From Arenimonas terrae (GTDB lineage Bacteria > Pseudomonadota > Gammaproteobacteria > Xanthomonadales > Xanthomonadaceae): 64,000 nt of DNA. The notes beneath the pieces are model-generated. The model made no database searches, was not told the DNA's origin, and saw nothing but the letters and a program-made list of their open reading frames with translations. Of this stretch, positions 44,222 to 55,084 are shown in pieces. Each line of letters opens with the position of its first letter. The stretch's first letter is position 1. The translations under genes and the position numbers were made by a program. The stretch is taken from assembly GCF_006265115.1 (NCBI RefSeq), contig NZ_SMDR01000002.1, forward strand, positions 123,743 through 187,742, in the 5' to 3' direction.

Positions 44222-44952
44222 GCGGCCTGCGGATCGCGATGTGGAGCGGCCCGCGCAACATCTCGACGGCGATGATGCGGGCCTGGGAGAACCGCGAGGA
44301 CTGCGTGGTCAGCGACGAACCGCTGTACGCCGCCTACCTCGCGGAAACCGGCCTGGACCATCCGGGCCGCGACGAGGTGATCGCGGACGGCGAGACCGAC
44401 TGGCGCAAGGTCGTGGCGGCGATGACCGGCCCCATCCCCGGCGGCCGGCCCCTCTGGTACCAGAAGCACATGAGCCACCACCTGCTGCCGGACATGCCGG
44501 TGGACTGGGTGTTCGGTCTCACGAACGTCTTCCTGGTCCGCGATCCATCCGAGGTCGTGTCCTCTTATCTCAAGTCCCGCGCCACCGTGACGCCGGACGA
44601 CATCGGCCTGCCCCAGCAGGGCCGCCTGTTCGACCGGCTCTGCGACCGCCTGGGCGAAGCGCCACCGGTGATCGACGCCGGTGATTTCCTGCAGGCGCCC
44701 GGGCCACACCTGCGCGCGCTCTGCGCACGGCTGGGCATTCCCTATTCGGACCGTATGTTGTCCTGGCCCCCGGGGCCCCGCGACAGCGACGGCATCTGGG
44801 CACCGTACTGGTACGACGCCGTCTGGAAGTCCACGGGCTTCGAGCCGTGGCGCGCGCGGGAAACCGGCCTGACGGGCGCGGCCCTGGCGGTCGCGGACGC
44901 CTGCCGTCCGGTTTACGAGCGGCTGCGCGCGCACCGGATGCCGGTCGCCTGA
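44218..44952 (+). CDS. sulfotransferase-like P-loop protein
   Basis: A 244-residue protein with an N-terminal SGPRNISTAMMRAWE, the 5'-phosphosulfate-binding loop pattern of sulfotransferases, and FLVRDPSEVVSSYLKS, the 3'-phosphate-binding strand with its conserved Arg and Ser. The fold is therefore PAPS-sulfotransferase-like, but the substrate is unknown and catalysis is not proven. It is coupled to the class IV aminotransferase gene by ATGA. A hairpin terminator follows at 44959. Confidence 0.8.
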   Translation: MSGLRIAMWSGPRNISTAMMRAWENREDCVVSDEPLYAAYLAETGLDHPGRDEVIADGETDWRKVVAAMTGPIPGGRPLWYQKHMSHHLLPDMPVDWVFGLTNVFLVRDPSEVVSSYLKSRATVTPDDIGLPQQGRLFDRLCDRLGEAPPVIDAGDFLQAPGPHLRALCARLGIPYSDRMLSWPPGPRDSDGIWAPYWYDAVWKSTGFEPWRARETGLTGAALAVADACRPVYERLRAHRMPVA

Positions 44953-44958
44953 AAGCAG

Positions 44959-44984
44959 AACGGCCAGGCAAGTGCCTGGCCGTT
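44959..44984. terminator. 12-bp hairpin after sulfotransferase-like gene
   Basis: AACGGCCAGGCA pairs perfectly with TGCCTGGCCGTT around a 2-base loop. It is followed by GCGTCCTTCT; it can serve the plus-strand pair and, from the other side, the tRNA-Val transcript. Confidence 0.75.
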
Positions 44985-45013
44985 GCGTCCTTCTGTCACC
45001 TTCGCGGGGAAGG

Positions 45014-45088
45014 TGGTGGGCGGTACAGGTTTCGAACCTGTGACCCCTACCATGTCAAGGTAGTGCTCTACCGCTGAGCTAACCGCCC
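45014..45088 (-). tRNA. tRNA-Val (GAC)
   Basis: A 75-base cloverleaf with encoded CCA. Acceptor GGGCGGT pairs with ACCGCCC; anticodon arm CTACC-TTGACAT-GGTAG gives GAC; T-loop TTCGAAA. Confidence 0.97.
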
Positions 45089-45101
45089 ATAAGGGGCGCG
45101 A

Positions 45102-45131
45102 AGTATAGCAACGGACCCCGAGCCGCGGCAA
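45102..45131 (-). promoter_or_regulatory. promoter of tRNA-Val
   Basis: Minus-strand TTGCCG (plus 45126-45131) and TATACT (plus 45102-45107), spaced 18 bases, lie just upstream of the tRNA. Confidence 0.65.
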
Positions 45132-45175
45132 CGGCGGCGCGGCCCCGGGCCGCAGAGGCCCGCGGGGCGCGGGTT

Positions 45176-47191
<2,016 letters not shown>

Positions 47192-47339
47192 GGCAACGAC
47201 CTCGCGACAGGGGACTGACAAGTATAGCCAGAGCCTGACTCCGGTCACGGCGCGTTCCTACGGCAGGGCAGGACTACGCCGATGCCCGGAGAGCCCGACT
47301 GCATGGACCCTGTGCGGGTGCCACTTCCCGGGATCGACG

Positions 47340-47879
47340 ATGCGCCAGCGACTGCGCGGCTTCACCATCACGGAACTGATGATCTGCCTGGCGCTGCTGG
47401 CCATCCTGCTCGGGCTCGCCCTGCCGGGGTTCGCCTCCATCGTCGAGCGTGTCAGGATCATCAACAGCTTCCATGCCCTGACGGCCTCGCTGATGAGCGC
47501 ACGCATGGCAGCCATCGCCCGCGGCGCGCCGGTCACGGTCTGCCCCAGCGCCGATGGCCGGCATTGCCGGACCGATCTGGTCTGGGACGAAGGCTGGCTG
47601 GTCTATCTCGACCCCGGACGCGAAGGGCAGCCAGGCCATGCCGATGCCATCCTGCGGCATGAATCGGGACCGGGCCGGGGCATCGTGATCCGCAGCACCC
47701 AGGGCCGGCACCGGGTTCGGTACCAGCCCAGCGGATGGTCCGGGGGCAACAACCTGACCCTGCGCGTCTGCGCCGGTCCGCTGCCGAGACATGCCGGCGA
47801 CGTGATCGTGAACCTGGCCGGAAGGCCCCGGAGCCGGCACATCAAGGCCCCGGATACGCCCTGCCCCATCGCGCCCTGA
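47340..47879 (+). CDS. isolated FimT/GspH-type pseudopilin
   Basis: A 179-residue type IV minor pilin-like protein. The prepilin cleavage site is RLRG|FTITELM (Glu at +5), followed by the hydrophobic helix ICLALLAILLGLALPGF; the soluble part has the GspH-like MSARMAAIARGAPVTVCPS. It is separate from the six-gene minor pilin operon 7 kb away. Divergent from uvrB, and followed by tRNA-Asn. It may be a second core minor pilin; which one is used cannot be told. Confidence 0.8.
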   Translation: MRQRLRGFTITELMICLALLAILLGLALPGFASIVERVRIINSFHALTASLMSARMAAIARGAPVTVCPSADGRHCRTDLVWDEGWLVYLDPGREGQPGHADAILRHESGPGRGIVIRSTQGRHRVRYQPSGWSGGNNLTLRVCAGPLPRHAGDVIVNLAGRPRSRHIKAPDTPCPIAP

Positions 47880-47891
47880 GCGCGCAAGGGC

Positions 47892-47919
47892 TTGACCCAA
47901 GGGCCCAGAAGCTTAAAAT
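47892..47919 (+). promoter_or_regulatory. promoter of tRNA-Asn
   Basis: TTGACC at 47892-47897 and TAAAAT at 47914-47919 with a 16-base spacer, 10 bases before the tRNA. Confidence 0.75.
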
Positions 47920-47929
47920 GCCCAGCCTC

Positions 47930-48006
47930 GCCCGAATAGCTCAGCCGGTTAGAGCACTTGACTGTTAATCAGGGGGTCGTTGGTTCGAGTCCAACTTCGG
48001 GCGCCA
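47930..48006 (+). tRNA. tRNA-Asn (GTT)
   Basis: A 77-base cloverleaf with encoded CCA. Acceptor GCCCGAA pairs with TTCGGGC; the anticodon loop CTGTTAA gives GTT; T-loop TTCGAGT. Confidence 0.97.
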
Positions 48007-48014
48007 GTTTTATC

Positions 48015-48045
48015 AAGGGCTTGCGAGGAATCGCAGGCCCTTTTT
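48015..48045 (+). terminator. terminator after tRNA-Asn
   Basis: AAGGGC-T-TGCG pairs with CGCA-G-GCCCTT around AGGAAT, followed by TTTTTGTTT. A strong intrinsic terminator. Confidence 0.88.
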
Positions 48046-48093
48046 GTTTCCGGGCCGCAAAGCCCACGGAGCTGAGCTTCAACCCGCACAAAT

Positions 48094-48123
48094 GAAAAGG
48101 CCCGCATCGCTGCGGGCCTTTTC
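48094..48123 (-). terminator. terminator after the minor pilin operon
   Basis: A perfect 13-bp stem GAAAAGGCCCGCA / TGCGGGCCTTTTC with loop TCGC. On the minus strand it follows pilE by 19 bases and carries T-rich arms; it can work in both directions. Confidence 0.8.
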
Positions 48124-48141
48124 ACATCCGGTCGTCTGGAT

Positions 48142-48564
48142 TCACCAGCAGGTGGAAACGCCGGCCGAACCCGTCACGGTCTTGGTGCCTGCCTGGTTCA
48201 TGCGCAGCGAGCCGCACGCGGTGTCGCGCGTTGCCTGCCTGCCTTGCGGAGTGGCTCCGAGGGTAAAGCCCGTCGCCGTCACTGCGCCGACGAAGGCGAA
48301 CGTGTACTGCCCCACCAGGTCGTCCCGGCACTGGAACGTCGCCGTAGCCGGGTTGCCGCCCACATAGGTCAGGTTGTCGGTGTAATGCCGCTCCATGAAC
48401 TGCGCCATTTCGGTCAGGCAGGCCGCCGCGGTGGCCCGGCGCGTCGTGATGACATGCTGCTGGTACGCGGGCAGCGCGATCGCAGCCAGCACGGCGATGA
48501 TCACGACGACGATCATGAGTTCGATCAGCGTAAAGCCGCGCTGCCTCGGCAGGGAAATCGTCAT
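48142..48564 (-). CDS. pilE: type IV minor pilin PilE
   Basis: A 140-residue prepilin: leader MTISLPRQRG cleaved before FTLIELM, with Glu at +5 and the long helix VVIIAVLAAIALPAYQQHV. The C-terminal part has four Cys (AACLTEM, FQCRDDL, TACGS and STCW) that may form two disulfides. The gene closes the operon fimT-pilV-pilW-pilX-pilY1-pilE, the order known in Pseudomonas. PilE there is a minor pilin of the initiating complex. It starts 3 bases after the pilY1 stop codon. Confidence 0.9.
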   Translation of the reverse strand: MTISLPRQRGFTLIELMIVVVIIAVLAAIALPAYQQHVITTRRATAAACLTEMAQFMERHYTDNLTYVGGNPATATFQCRDDLVGQYTFAFVGAVTATGFTLGATPQGRQATRDTACGSLRMNQAGTKTVTGSAGVSTCW

Positions 48565-48567
48565 TGA

Positions 48568-51500
48568 TCAGTCCTCGACAAGTTCACGCCAAGACGTGCG
48601 CTTCGGGTCGCTGCCCGATCCGCCGCCAGGATTGAGGTTTTCGTCATCGCACTGTGCGTTGGAACCGCACACCACGATGTCGGAACCATTGTTCACCAGA
48701 CCGCCGACACCGTGCAGGCCGATACCGAGGTCCACGGAGCCGATGTAGTAGCTTTCGCCATCCTCGCCGGTGATCGTTTCATCATTCGACTGGCCATCGC
48801 CATCGACGTCGATGCCCGACTGCGAACCGGTGCCGCCGAGGTTCTCGAAGCTCGTACCGGTGAACACGTCCAGGATCGTCAGATAGCCCGAGCCGTCGGA
48901 ATCGCAGCCCTCACCCGCCAGCGGGATCGCGCTGGAGAACAGCACCGCCCGCCGCGTGATCTGGGCACCGCCAATGATCCGCTCGCCGGGGGTCGGCTCA
49001 TCCATGTCGATGAACCAGCCCTTGGAGTCGTCGGCGAGCTCCGAGAAGTTCTCGTAGGCCTTCGCCGGACGACCCTGCGAATCCTCACCGACCGCCATGA
49101 TCTCGCGCTCGGTCAGCTCGGAGCGGTCGGCGATGACTTCATCCTCGTCGATGATCGCGTAGATCGACTGGATCTCGGTCGAACCCACGTCGCTGACAGT
49201 GATCAGCCTGCCGGTACCGAAGGCCACGAACACGCTGTCCTCGCCCTGCTCCTGGGCAAGCGCGAGGCCGGCCGTGATCGGCTGCGGATTGCCGTCCGGA
49301 TCGGTGGCGGTGAACAGCGGCTCGCCGCCCAGGGCAAGCGCCCAGTTCGTCGGGTCCGCGTCGGTCGTGTCGAACTTCCAGACGTTGCCGAGCAGGTCGC
49401 CCGCATAGACGTAGTCGACCCGGCCATCGCCGTCGTCGTCGCGGCCACGCGGCGCGGCCAGGCCGTTGCCGCCGGTCGAATCGGCGACGATCTTCTTCAC
49501 CAGCGTGCCGCTGGTGAGGTTGTAAACGAAGAGCGCCGCGCTGCCGTTGGTGCTGTCGATGCCGTTGGGCACGAAGGCCAGCATGTCGCCGTTGTTGCCC
49601 CTCGCGATCAGCGGCACGCCGATGACATAGCCCATGTCGGCATCCGTGGTCGCCGTGTGGTCCCAGAGCACGTCGCCGTTGCCCATCGAGCCGGGCTGGT
49701 TGACCTCGAGCGCGAAGGCGCCCTTGCCGCCACGGCCCAGGGTGCCGACGAGATAGTTCACCGCGGTGGTGTCGCGGTCGCCGCCCAGCGCGATCGGACC
49801 GTCGACGAAAAACGCGTGCTCGTAGTCCGGATGGCTCAGCGACGCCAGGTGGGTCAGGTTGATGCCTGCCGGGACGTAGGAGAACTGCACCTGGCCATTG
49901 GCGGAGTTGATGCCATGGAGCATGCCGTCGTTCGCGCCGACGAAGATGGTCTGGGTATCCACCGAGAAGACCGGCGACGAGTTGATCACGTCACCGAGCG
50001 GCGAGACGCGGTTGCGCAGCACATTGCCCTGCGCCGCCGAGATCTCCAGCGACTGGTTGCCCTTGACGTAGGCCGCGTTGTTGGCGCCGGTTACCGGAGC
50101 AATGCCGCCGACGCGCGCCAGCGCGGTCGATTGCGTCGACGTCGGGAATGCCGTACCCGTCGTTCCGCCCCAGGTCAGAACCGTGCGGTTCTGGAAGGTC
50201 GTGCCGCCGGCGGCGATCACCTCGGACACGCGCCAGAGTTCATCGGAGGAAATACCCGCCTCAGTGACGTTGCGCGCCAGCAGGTCGCCGTACCACAGGC
50301 CCGACTGATAGGTCGCCTGGTACATGCGGGTACCGACGGCGAAGGTCGCGGCGTTCGTCGCAACGTTCGAGCCGGACGCCAGCCGCGACTGGATCGCGCC
50401 GAGCACTTCCTCCAGCGCTGAGCGGAACGCGGAAGCGTTCGTGGCGGTGATGAACTCGCCGTGGCCGTTGACCGCTGCGTGCAGGAGGTCGTCGATGCGT
50501 GCGGGGATCTCAGCCGTACCGCTGGTATTCGACATCTGCGGATCCGGCCAGTTGCCCGGGTTGCCGTTGACGCGCGGCCGCCCATCGCGCACCACGTCCG
50601 CGACGGTCGTCTGGTCCACCGTACCCTTGAGGCCGATCGAGATGCCGAAGGTGACCATGTGCTGCCAGAAGGCCGGGTTGGCGACGCTGGGCGTGACGAT
50701 GTTGTCCAGGTCGGTGCGAAGGTCGTTCTTCCAGTACCTCATCGCGATGTCGGCCAGCGTGTCCTCGCGGTTGGTGGAGGCGCCGTCGACATACGGCTCG
50801 CTCGTGGACACCGAGTAGCGGACCGCGTTGTAGCCGTCTTCGGTCGGCTCCTTGGAATGGTCGATGATCGACGCGCCCGCGGTACCTTCCTGGTCGTTGA
50901 TGCCGGTGACGTTGCTGTCGGACCAGTCGCTGTTCCAGTAACCGTCCGTGGTCAGGATCGCGAAGTTCTGCCGGCAGGCCAGCTGGTCCGCCGCGGCCTC
51001 GGGGCCGTACGGGCCGGTGGCGTCGCTGGTGCCGAAATAGGCGCCGGCTTCGCGCAGGGTCGAACGCAGCGGGGTGCCGCTGTTGCCCTGGGCATTGAAC
51101 AGCTTGGAGAACCAGTTCGTCCGGTTCGCGGTATTCGCCGTGAACAGGCCGTCGTTCGTGCCGACCGGGATGTTGAAGTTGGTGTTGCTGTTGTTCTCGT
51201 GCAGCGACCAGAAGCCGACGCGGACATTGTTGCCCAGGCTGTTGAAGGCCTCGGCCGCACCGGCCTTGGCGATCTTCATGCGGGTCCGGTGGTAGGAGTA
51301 CCAGGTCGCGAAGTTGACCATTTCGGCCGCGATCGTCGTGCGTGCGGCATCGACCGGCTGCGGCGGCAGCGCTTCGGTGCATCCCGCCCAGTTCCAGGTC
51401 GTCGACGAGGCTGCGGCTGAGCAGCCGGAGTTCTGGTAGGTCGTGGTCGAATCGCTGTAGGTGACGTTGATGGTCAGATTGGAAACCGCCGCCGTGCCGG

Positions 51501-52410
51501 CGTTGGTCGTCGTGATGTAGACGAGATAGTCGTCTTCCGGCGCGTTGCTGATCGTGCAGGTCTCATTGCTGCCCGCCCCGTTGGCGCCGCTGCATGCCAG
51601 CTGCCAGTTGCCGCTGACTCGACGGTAGACCTGCAGATTGGCGTTGCCGTTGTTCGCGGCGAGCGTGATGACCAGCGAATCGTAGGTATCGTCGGTATCG
51701 AACTGGTAATTGGTGCCGGAGTTGCTGTTGCGGGGGACCGCCACCCCGGTCCACGTGGCGACCGTGCCCGAGTCGGTGCTGACGATCGGCGGGAAAGCGC
51801 CGTAGTCGGTGCCCTGCTTCAGGACGGTGCGGATCGACCGCATCGTTCCGTCAACGTTGCGAATCTCGTACCGGTAGTAGTTCGTGGACTCGCGCAGGTA
51901 GTTGGTCGTGTTGTTCGGCGTGTTCGGCGTGTCGACCATCCACTTGGGCACGTAGAAGGTCCGTGCGCTGCCGCTCAGGTCGGTGGTGTCGCCGCTGGCG
52001 AAGTTGTCGCTCGTATAGGCCGCCGAATAGCTGGTACCGCCGGTCATGCGGGTGCCGTCAGCCTGCACCCAGGTCTGGTAGGTCTGGCGGGGGTCGTACA
52101 TCAGCGTGTTGCTGGTGAACGTATTATTGGAGATGTTGAATGTCGAAGAGCTGGCGCAGTCGCCGTTCGACACCCGGCGGCAGACCGTGGGCAGCGCCTG
52201 GTTCACCATCACGTTGTCCTCCATCGACCCGGAATCGTCGAGGATGAACAGGATGTTGGGGGCAGGCTCGCCGGCGCCCGTCTGCAGTGGGTACTGCGGG
52301 AAGCTCTGGGCGAAGACGGAAGTCACCGGTGCCGCGCCCAGGGTCGCGACGAACGCGACGAAGAGAGGCGTGGCGGCGCGCCGAAGCGGCTTGTTGCGGT
52401 TCGCGTTCAT
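48568..52410 (-). CDS. pilY1: type IV pilus tip adhesin / biogenesis protein PilY1
   Basis: A 1280-residue exported protein. Signal peptide to about 35 (SVFAQ). A von Willebrand factor A-like region starts with the MIDAS ILDDSGSM (Asp58, Ser60, Ser62). The C-terminal half is the PilC/PilY1 beta-propeller (INSSPVFSVDTQTIFVGANDGMLHG and later YAGDLLGNVWKFD). A calcium-binding loop DDDGDGRVD lies near 990, and DVDGDGQSNDET near 1207. In Pseudomonas, PilY1 controls pilus extension, surface sensing and adhesion. ATG 52410 has AGG upstream; a GTG 9 bases earlier is possible. Confidence 0.94.
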   Translation of the reverse strand: MNANRNKPLRRAATPLFVAFVATLGAAPVTSVFAQSFPQYPLQTGAGEPAPNILFILDDSGSMEDNVMVNQALPTVCRRVSNGDCASSSTFNISNNTFTSNTLMYDPRQTYQTWVQADGTRMTGGTSYSAAYTSDNFASGDTTDLSGSARTFYVPKWMVDTPNTPNNTTNYLRESTNYYRYEIRNVDGTMRSIRTVLKQGTDYGAFPPIVSTDSGTVATWTGVAVPRNSNSGTNYQFDTDDTYDSLVITLAANNGNANLQVYRRVSGNWQLACSGANGAGSNETCTISNAPEDDYLVYITTTNAGTAAVSNLTINVTYSDSTTTYQNSGCSAAASSTTWNWAGCTEALPPQPVDAARTTIAAEMVNFATWYSYHRTRMKIAKAGAAEAFNSLGNNVRVGFWSLHENNSNTNFNIPVGTNDGLFTANTANRTNWFSKLFNAQGNSGTPLRSTLREAGAYFGTSDATGPYGPEAAADQLACRQNFAILTTDGYWNSDWSDSNVTGINDQEGTAGASIIDHSKEPTEDGYNAVRYSVSTSEPYVDGASTNREDTLADIAMRYWKNDLRTDLDNIVTPSVANPAFWQHMVTFGISIGLKGTVDQTTVADVVRDGRPRVNGNPGNWPDPQMSNTSGTAEIPARIDDLLHAAVNGHGEFITATNASAFRSALEEVLGAIQSRLASGSNVATNAATFAVGTRMYQATYQSGLWYGDLLARNVTEAGISSDELWRVSEVIAAGGTTFQNRTVLTWGGTTGTAFPTSTQSTALARVGGIAPVTGANNAAYVKGNQSLEISAAQGNVLRNRVSPLGDVINSSPVFSVDTQTIFVGANDGMLHGINSANGQVQFSYVPAGINLTHLASLSHPDYEHAFFVDGPIALGGDRDTTAVNYLVGTLGRGGKGAFALEVNQPGSMGNGDVLWDHTATTDADMGYVIGVPLIARGNNGDMLAFVPNGIDSTNGSAALFVYNLTSGTLVKKIVADSTGGNGLAAPRGRDDDGDGRVDYVYAGDLLGNVWKFDTTDADPTNWALALGGEPLFTATDPDGNPQPITAGLALAQEQGEDSVFVAFGTGRLITVSDVGSTEIQSIYAIIDEDEVIADRSELTEREIMAVGEDSQGRPAKAYENFSELADDSKGWFIDMDEPTPGERIIGGAQITRRAVLFSSAIPLAGEGCDSDGSGYLTILDVFTGTSFENLGGTGSQSGIDVDGDGQSNDETITGEDGESYYIGSVDLGIGLHGVGGLVNNGSDIVVCGSNAQCDDENLNPGGGSGSDPKRTSWRELVED

Positions 52411-52424
52411 GGCTGGCACCTGGC

Positions 52425-52973
52425 CTACGGAAGCTGGTAAGTGGTCTGCAACAGGACTTCAGACCCGTTGCCCGTCTGACTGAAAACAGTGATCCGGTAA
52501 TTGCGCACCGGCGTGCCCGAGGCCGTGCATTCGTCCGCGGAGACGTCGATGCCGGTGGTGCACTCGCCGCTGGCCGCCTGGCCGTCTCCCATGTCTTCGA
52601 CGACATAACGGACGATCGCCGGGCTGACCTGGACATCCGCCGTTCCGTAACCGCTGCCGGCAGTGGTCCAGAAACTGGTGGCTTCCCAGGCTGAGGCCGC
52701 ACCATCGACCGGCATGGCGCAGAGGCCGGCGCTGCAACCGCTGGTCGGCATGGTCGGTCGGGCACCGGCGGAGGCCAGGTCGGATTCGACCTCGCGCAGC
52801 GCCGCCTCGGCTAGCTGGAAGGCCTCGGCGCGCGCGACCGAGTTGCCGGCCATGCGCTCCTGCATCACCGTTCCGCGCATCGCGGCCAGGCCAAGCAGGG
52901 TGATGACGAGCAGCAGCATCAGGACCACCACCAAGGTGACGCCGCGCTGCCGTTTGCGGAGACTGGGATTCAC
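52425..52973 (-). CDS. pilX: type IV minor pilin PilX
   Basis: A 182-residue prepilin, leader MNPSLRKRQRG before VTLVVVLMLLLVITLLGL. It has no Glu at +5, as in GspK/PilX-like tip pseudopilins. The PilX signature MRGTVMQERMAGN, then EAFQLAEAALREVE, is clear. The soluble domain has four Cys. It overlaps pilW by 4 bases (ATGA) and precedes pilY1 by 14 bases. PilX helps PilY1 and the other minor pilins form the priming complex. Confidence 0.92.
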   Translation of the reverse strand: MNPSLRKRQRGVTLVVVLMLLLVITLLGLAAMRGTVMQERMAGNSVARAEAFQLAEAALREVESDLASAGARPTMPTSGCSAGLCAMPVDGAASAWEATSFWTTAGSGYGTADVQVSPAIVRYVVEDMGDGQAASGECTTGIDVSADECTASGTPVRNYRITVFSQTGNGSEVLLQTTYQLP

Positions 52974-54037
52974 AGCAGGTCCTCCCGGTTGCGCAGGTTG
53001 ACCACATGCGTCATGACCCGCCCGAGGACCTCGCCGTTCTGGCCGCGGATCTCGTTGCCGGTCAGCGCACCCTCGGCTCCGGTCATCTGCAGCCGGATGC
53101 GGACGGCGATGACACGCCCCCAGTCACCGACGGTCGTTTCCGCGCCGAAGTCATCGTCGCCGGCTTCGAGGTACTCCAGCTGCATGTCCTCGACGCCTTC
53201 GACGATCTCTTCGCGGGCGCCCTGGACCGTGGGTGTCTCGGTCGCGCCGGCGTTCACCACCCGGGCGCGGAACAGGGACGTGCCGCCACGATCATTGTTG
53301 CCCACGTACCACTGCATCGAGTTGACGCGCGCCAGGAAAGCCGGCGCGAAGCTGCCCGCATCGCAGGGGCTGTCGTCTTCGGTGAAGCAGTAGCCGGCAT
53401 CGGCGCTGGCGCCGGTCCAGCACGAACCGTCCTCCGGACGCTCGAACTGGAACTCCTGGCTGCAGTTGAGGCTGGTGCCGCCGGCATGCTGGATCTTGCC
53501 CGAGGGCAGGCCGGTGACCTGGAACACGAACGCGAAGTTCATGTTGCAGATCAGCAGGATGTCGTCGACGGCGATGCCCGCCGAGTCGCTGACCGAAAGT
53601 ACCGCACTGGGCGTGTCGTGGTCGGTGACGCGGACCGCTCCGTCGCGGGCCAGGTGCAGCTGGATCGCATCGGTTCCGCTTACGCGCTGTCCGACCGCCG
53701 TGCCGATCGCCGTTGCCGGCATCGCCACGGTCCCCTCGAACCCTTCCAGGCCATCGGCGTAGCCGGTCCACCAGCCATTGGAGCCCGTGGTGAGCTGGCT
53801 GACGAGCGTCGCCGCGGTGGAGCAAGGGTTGCCGCCGGCCTCGCGCACGTCGCGCGACATCAGTTCGAACGCCACGCGGGAATTTTCCTGGATGCGCCCG
53901 AGCGTCTCGGTCGCGGCATAGACGCGCTTGTTGGATATGAATACGCCGCCGGCCGCCGCCGTGACCAGCAGGCCGAGCAGCAGCGCGATCATCAGCTCGA
54001 TCAACGAGAAGCCGCGTTGTACCACGCGGCGGGACAT
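52970..54037 (-). CDS. pilW: type IV minor pilin PilW
   Basis: A 355-residue prepilin with leader MSRRVVQRG before FSLIELMIALLLGLLV, Glu at +5, and the PilW-type large soluble domain (NSRVAFELMSRDVREAGGNPC). Several Cys (CNMNFAF, NCSQEF, GSCWTG, GYCFTED) may form disulfides. I start at ATG 54037, with AAGG 8 bases upstream; GTG 54061 would overlap the pilV stop by GTGA and add 8 residues to the leader. Either is possible. Confidence 0.9.
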   Translation of the reverse strand: MSRRVVQRGFSLIELMIALLLGLLVTAAAGGVFISNKRVYAATETLGRIQENSRVAFELMSRDVREAGGNPCSTAATLVSQLTTGSNGWWTGYADGLEGFEGTVAMPATAIGTAVGQRVSGTDAIQLHLARDGAVRVTDHDTPSAVLSVSDSAGIAVDDILLICNMNFAFVFQVTGLPSGKIQHAGGTSLNCSQEFQFERPEDGSCWTGASADAGYCFTEDDSPCDAGSFAPAFLARVNSMQWYVGNNDRGGTSLFRARVVNAGATETPTVQGAREEIVEGVEDMQLEYLEAGDDDFGAETTVGDWGRVIAVRIRLQMTGAEGALTGNEIRGQNGEVLGRVMTHVVNLRNREDLL

Positions 54038-54057
54038 CTTCAAGGCCTTCGGGTTCT

Positions 54058-54507
54058 TCACAGCCTCGTCTCCGTAACCAGTTCGTGCGTTTCCTCGCCA
54101 GCCGTGGCGCGGGAATCGTTCCAGCGGACCTTGACCTCGCAGGTTTCGGCAGCGCAGTCGATGGCGCCGCAGGCCGTCGGCCCCATGGCCTCCTGCAGCG
54201 AGGCGATCCACATTCCGACTTCGGCGTCGATCCGGTTGTCGGTTTCATCAGGCACCGCGCACAGGTAGCCCTGGTCATACTGCCCGCCGCGTGCCGCGAC
54301 CCGGTTGGCCCGCAGCATGTCGAGCATCGAATAGGACTGGATGACCGCGGTGGTACGGTCGCCGGAGCTCTGGGTGTTGCGCAGGCTGACGGCCTGAAGC
54401 GCGGCGATGCCGAGCATGCCAATTGCGAGGATCAGCACCGCGATGAGGACCTCAAGCAGGGAAGCGCCGCGCTGCGCGGTCCGACCCGGGTTCGAATGAG
54501 TGGTCAT
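54058..54507 (-). CDS. pilV: type IV minor pilin PilV
   Basis: A 149-residue prepilin: leader MTTHSNPGRTAQRG before ASLLEVLIAVLILAIGMLGIA, the PilV/GspI-type pattern with Glu at +5 and Gly at -1. The core string QAVSLRNTQSSGDRTTAVIQSYSMLDMLRANR is typical of PilV. Cys residues in AVPDE... region and ACGAIDCAAETCEV may pair. The gene begins 7 bases after fimT; the ribosome-binding site is weak, so it is probably coupled. Confidence 0.9.
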   Translation of the reverse strand: MTTHSNPGRTAQRGASLLEVLIAVLILAIGMLGIAALQAVSLRNTQSSGDRTTAVIQSYSMLDMLRANRVAARGGQYDQGYLCAVPDETDNRIDAEVGMWIASLQEAMGPTACGAIDCAAETCEVKVRWNDSRATAGEETHELVTETRL

Positions 54508-54514
54508 GGTTTCA

Positions 54515-55084
54515 TCAGTCCGTGCGCGCCGAGCAGGCCGTGCCGCCGTTGCGCGGAGTGACCGCGATACGGCTGGCGACGATGCCGACATCCAGGGTGT
54601 TTTCTGCCACAGGCAGCTTCGAAGAGCAGGCCGACAGGCTACCGGCTACCGCCGTACCACTGCCGACACGCGCGAACCCGGTCGGCAGGAAGCCGAACCG
54701 GTTGTTCGTCGAAACGTTCGAACTCGCGGTGAGCGTCACGCCGGTCCCGACGATCTGCACATCGCGGATCAGGGTGCCGGCGGCCGCCTCGCGCACGATC
54801 ATCCGCGACCAGTTGCTGCCGGAACAGCTGGTGCCGTTTGTCGACGGGCAGATCTCGACGCGGCGGTTGCGGCGGATGGCCTCCATCCGCGCGAGATTCA
54901 GCGTCGCGGATATCTCGTTCGCCGCCGAAACCAGCTGGTTGCGGTTGATCATGTCGCGGAAGCTCGGGACCGCGATCGCCAGGACGATCGCGAGCACGGC
55001 TACCGTGATCATCAGCTCGACCAGGGTGAAACCAGCGACTTCACGGCGCCCTTGGACCGGGCAGGGGAAAGGAGGATGGCGCAT
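54515..55084 (-). CDS. fimT: type IV minor pilin FimT/FimU (GspH-type)
   Basis: A 189-residue prepilin and first gene of the minor pilin operon. The leader is long for the class: 18 residues, cleaved at REVAG|FTLVELM, with the helix ITVAVLAIVLAIAVPSF. The GspH domain includes the strings NLARMEAIRRNRRVEICPS and FGFLPTGFARVGSG. In Pseudomonas fimU occupies this place; some FimT proteins bind DNA during natural transformation through a basic tail, and no strongly basic tail is evident here. Confidence 0.88.
   Translation of the reverse strand: MRHPPFPCPVQGRREVAGFTLVELMITVAVLAIVLAIAVPSFRDMINRNQLVSAANEISATLNLARMEAIRRNRRVEICPSTNGTSCSGSNWSRMIVREAAAGTLIRDVQIVGTGVTLTASSNVSTNNRFGFLPTGFARVGSGTAVAGSLSACSSKLPVAENTLDVGIVASRIAVTPRNGGTACSARTD

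Noticed and set aside
48142..55084. Type II secretion pseudopilin cluster
   Set aside because: Order and content (pilX, pilY1, long pilW) match the type IV minor pilin operon; no gsp genes are present.
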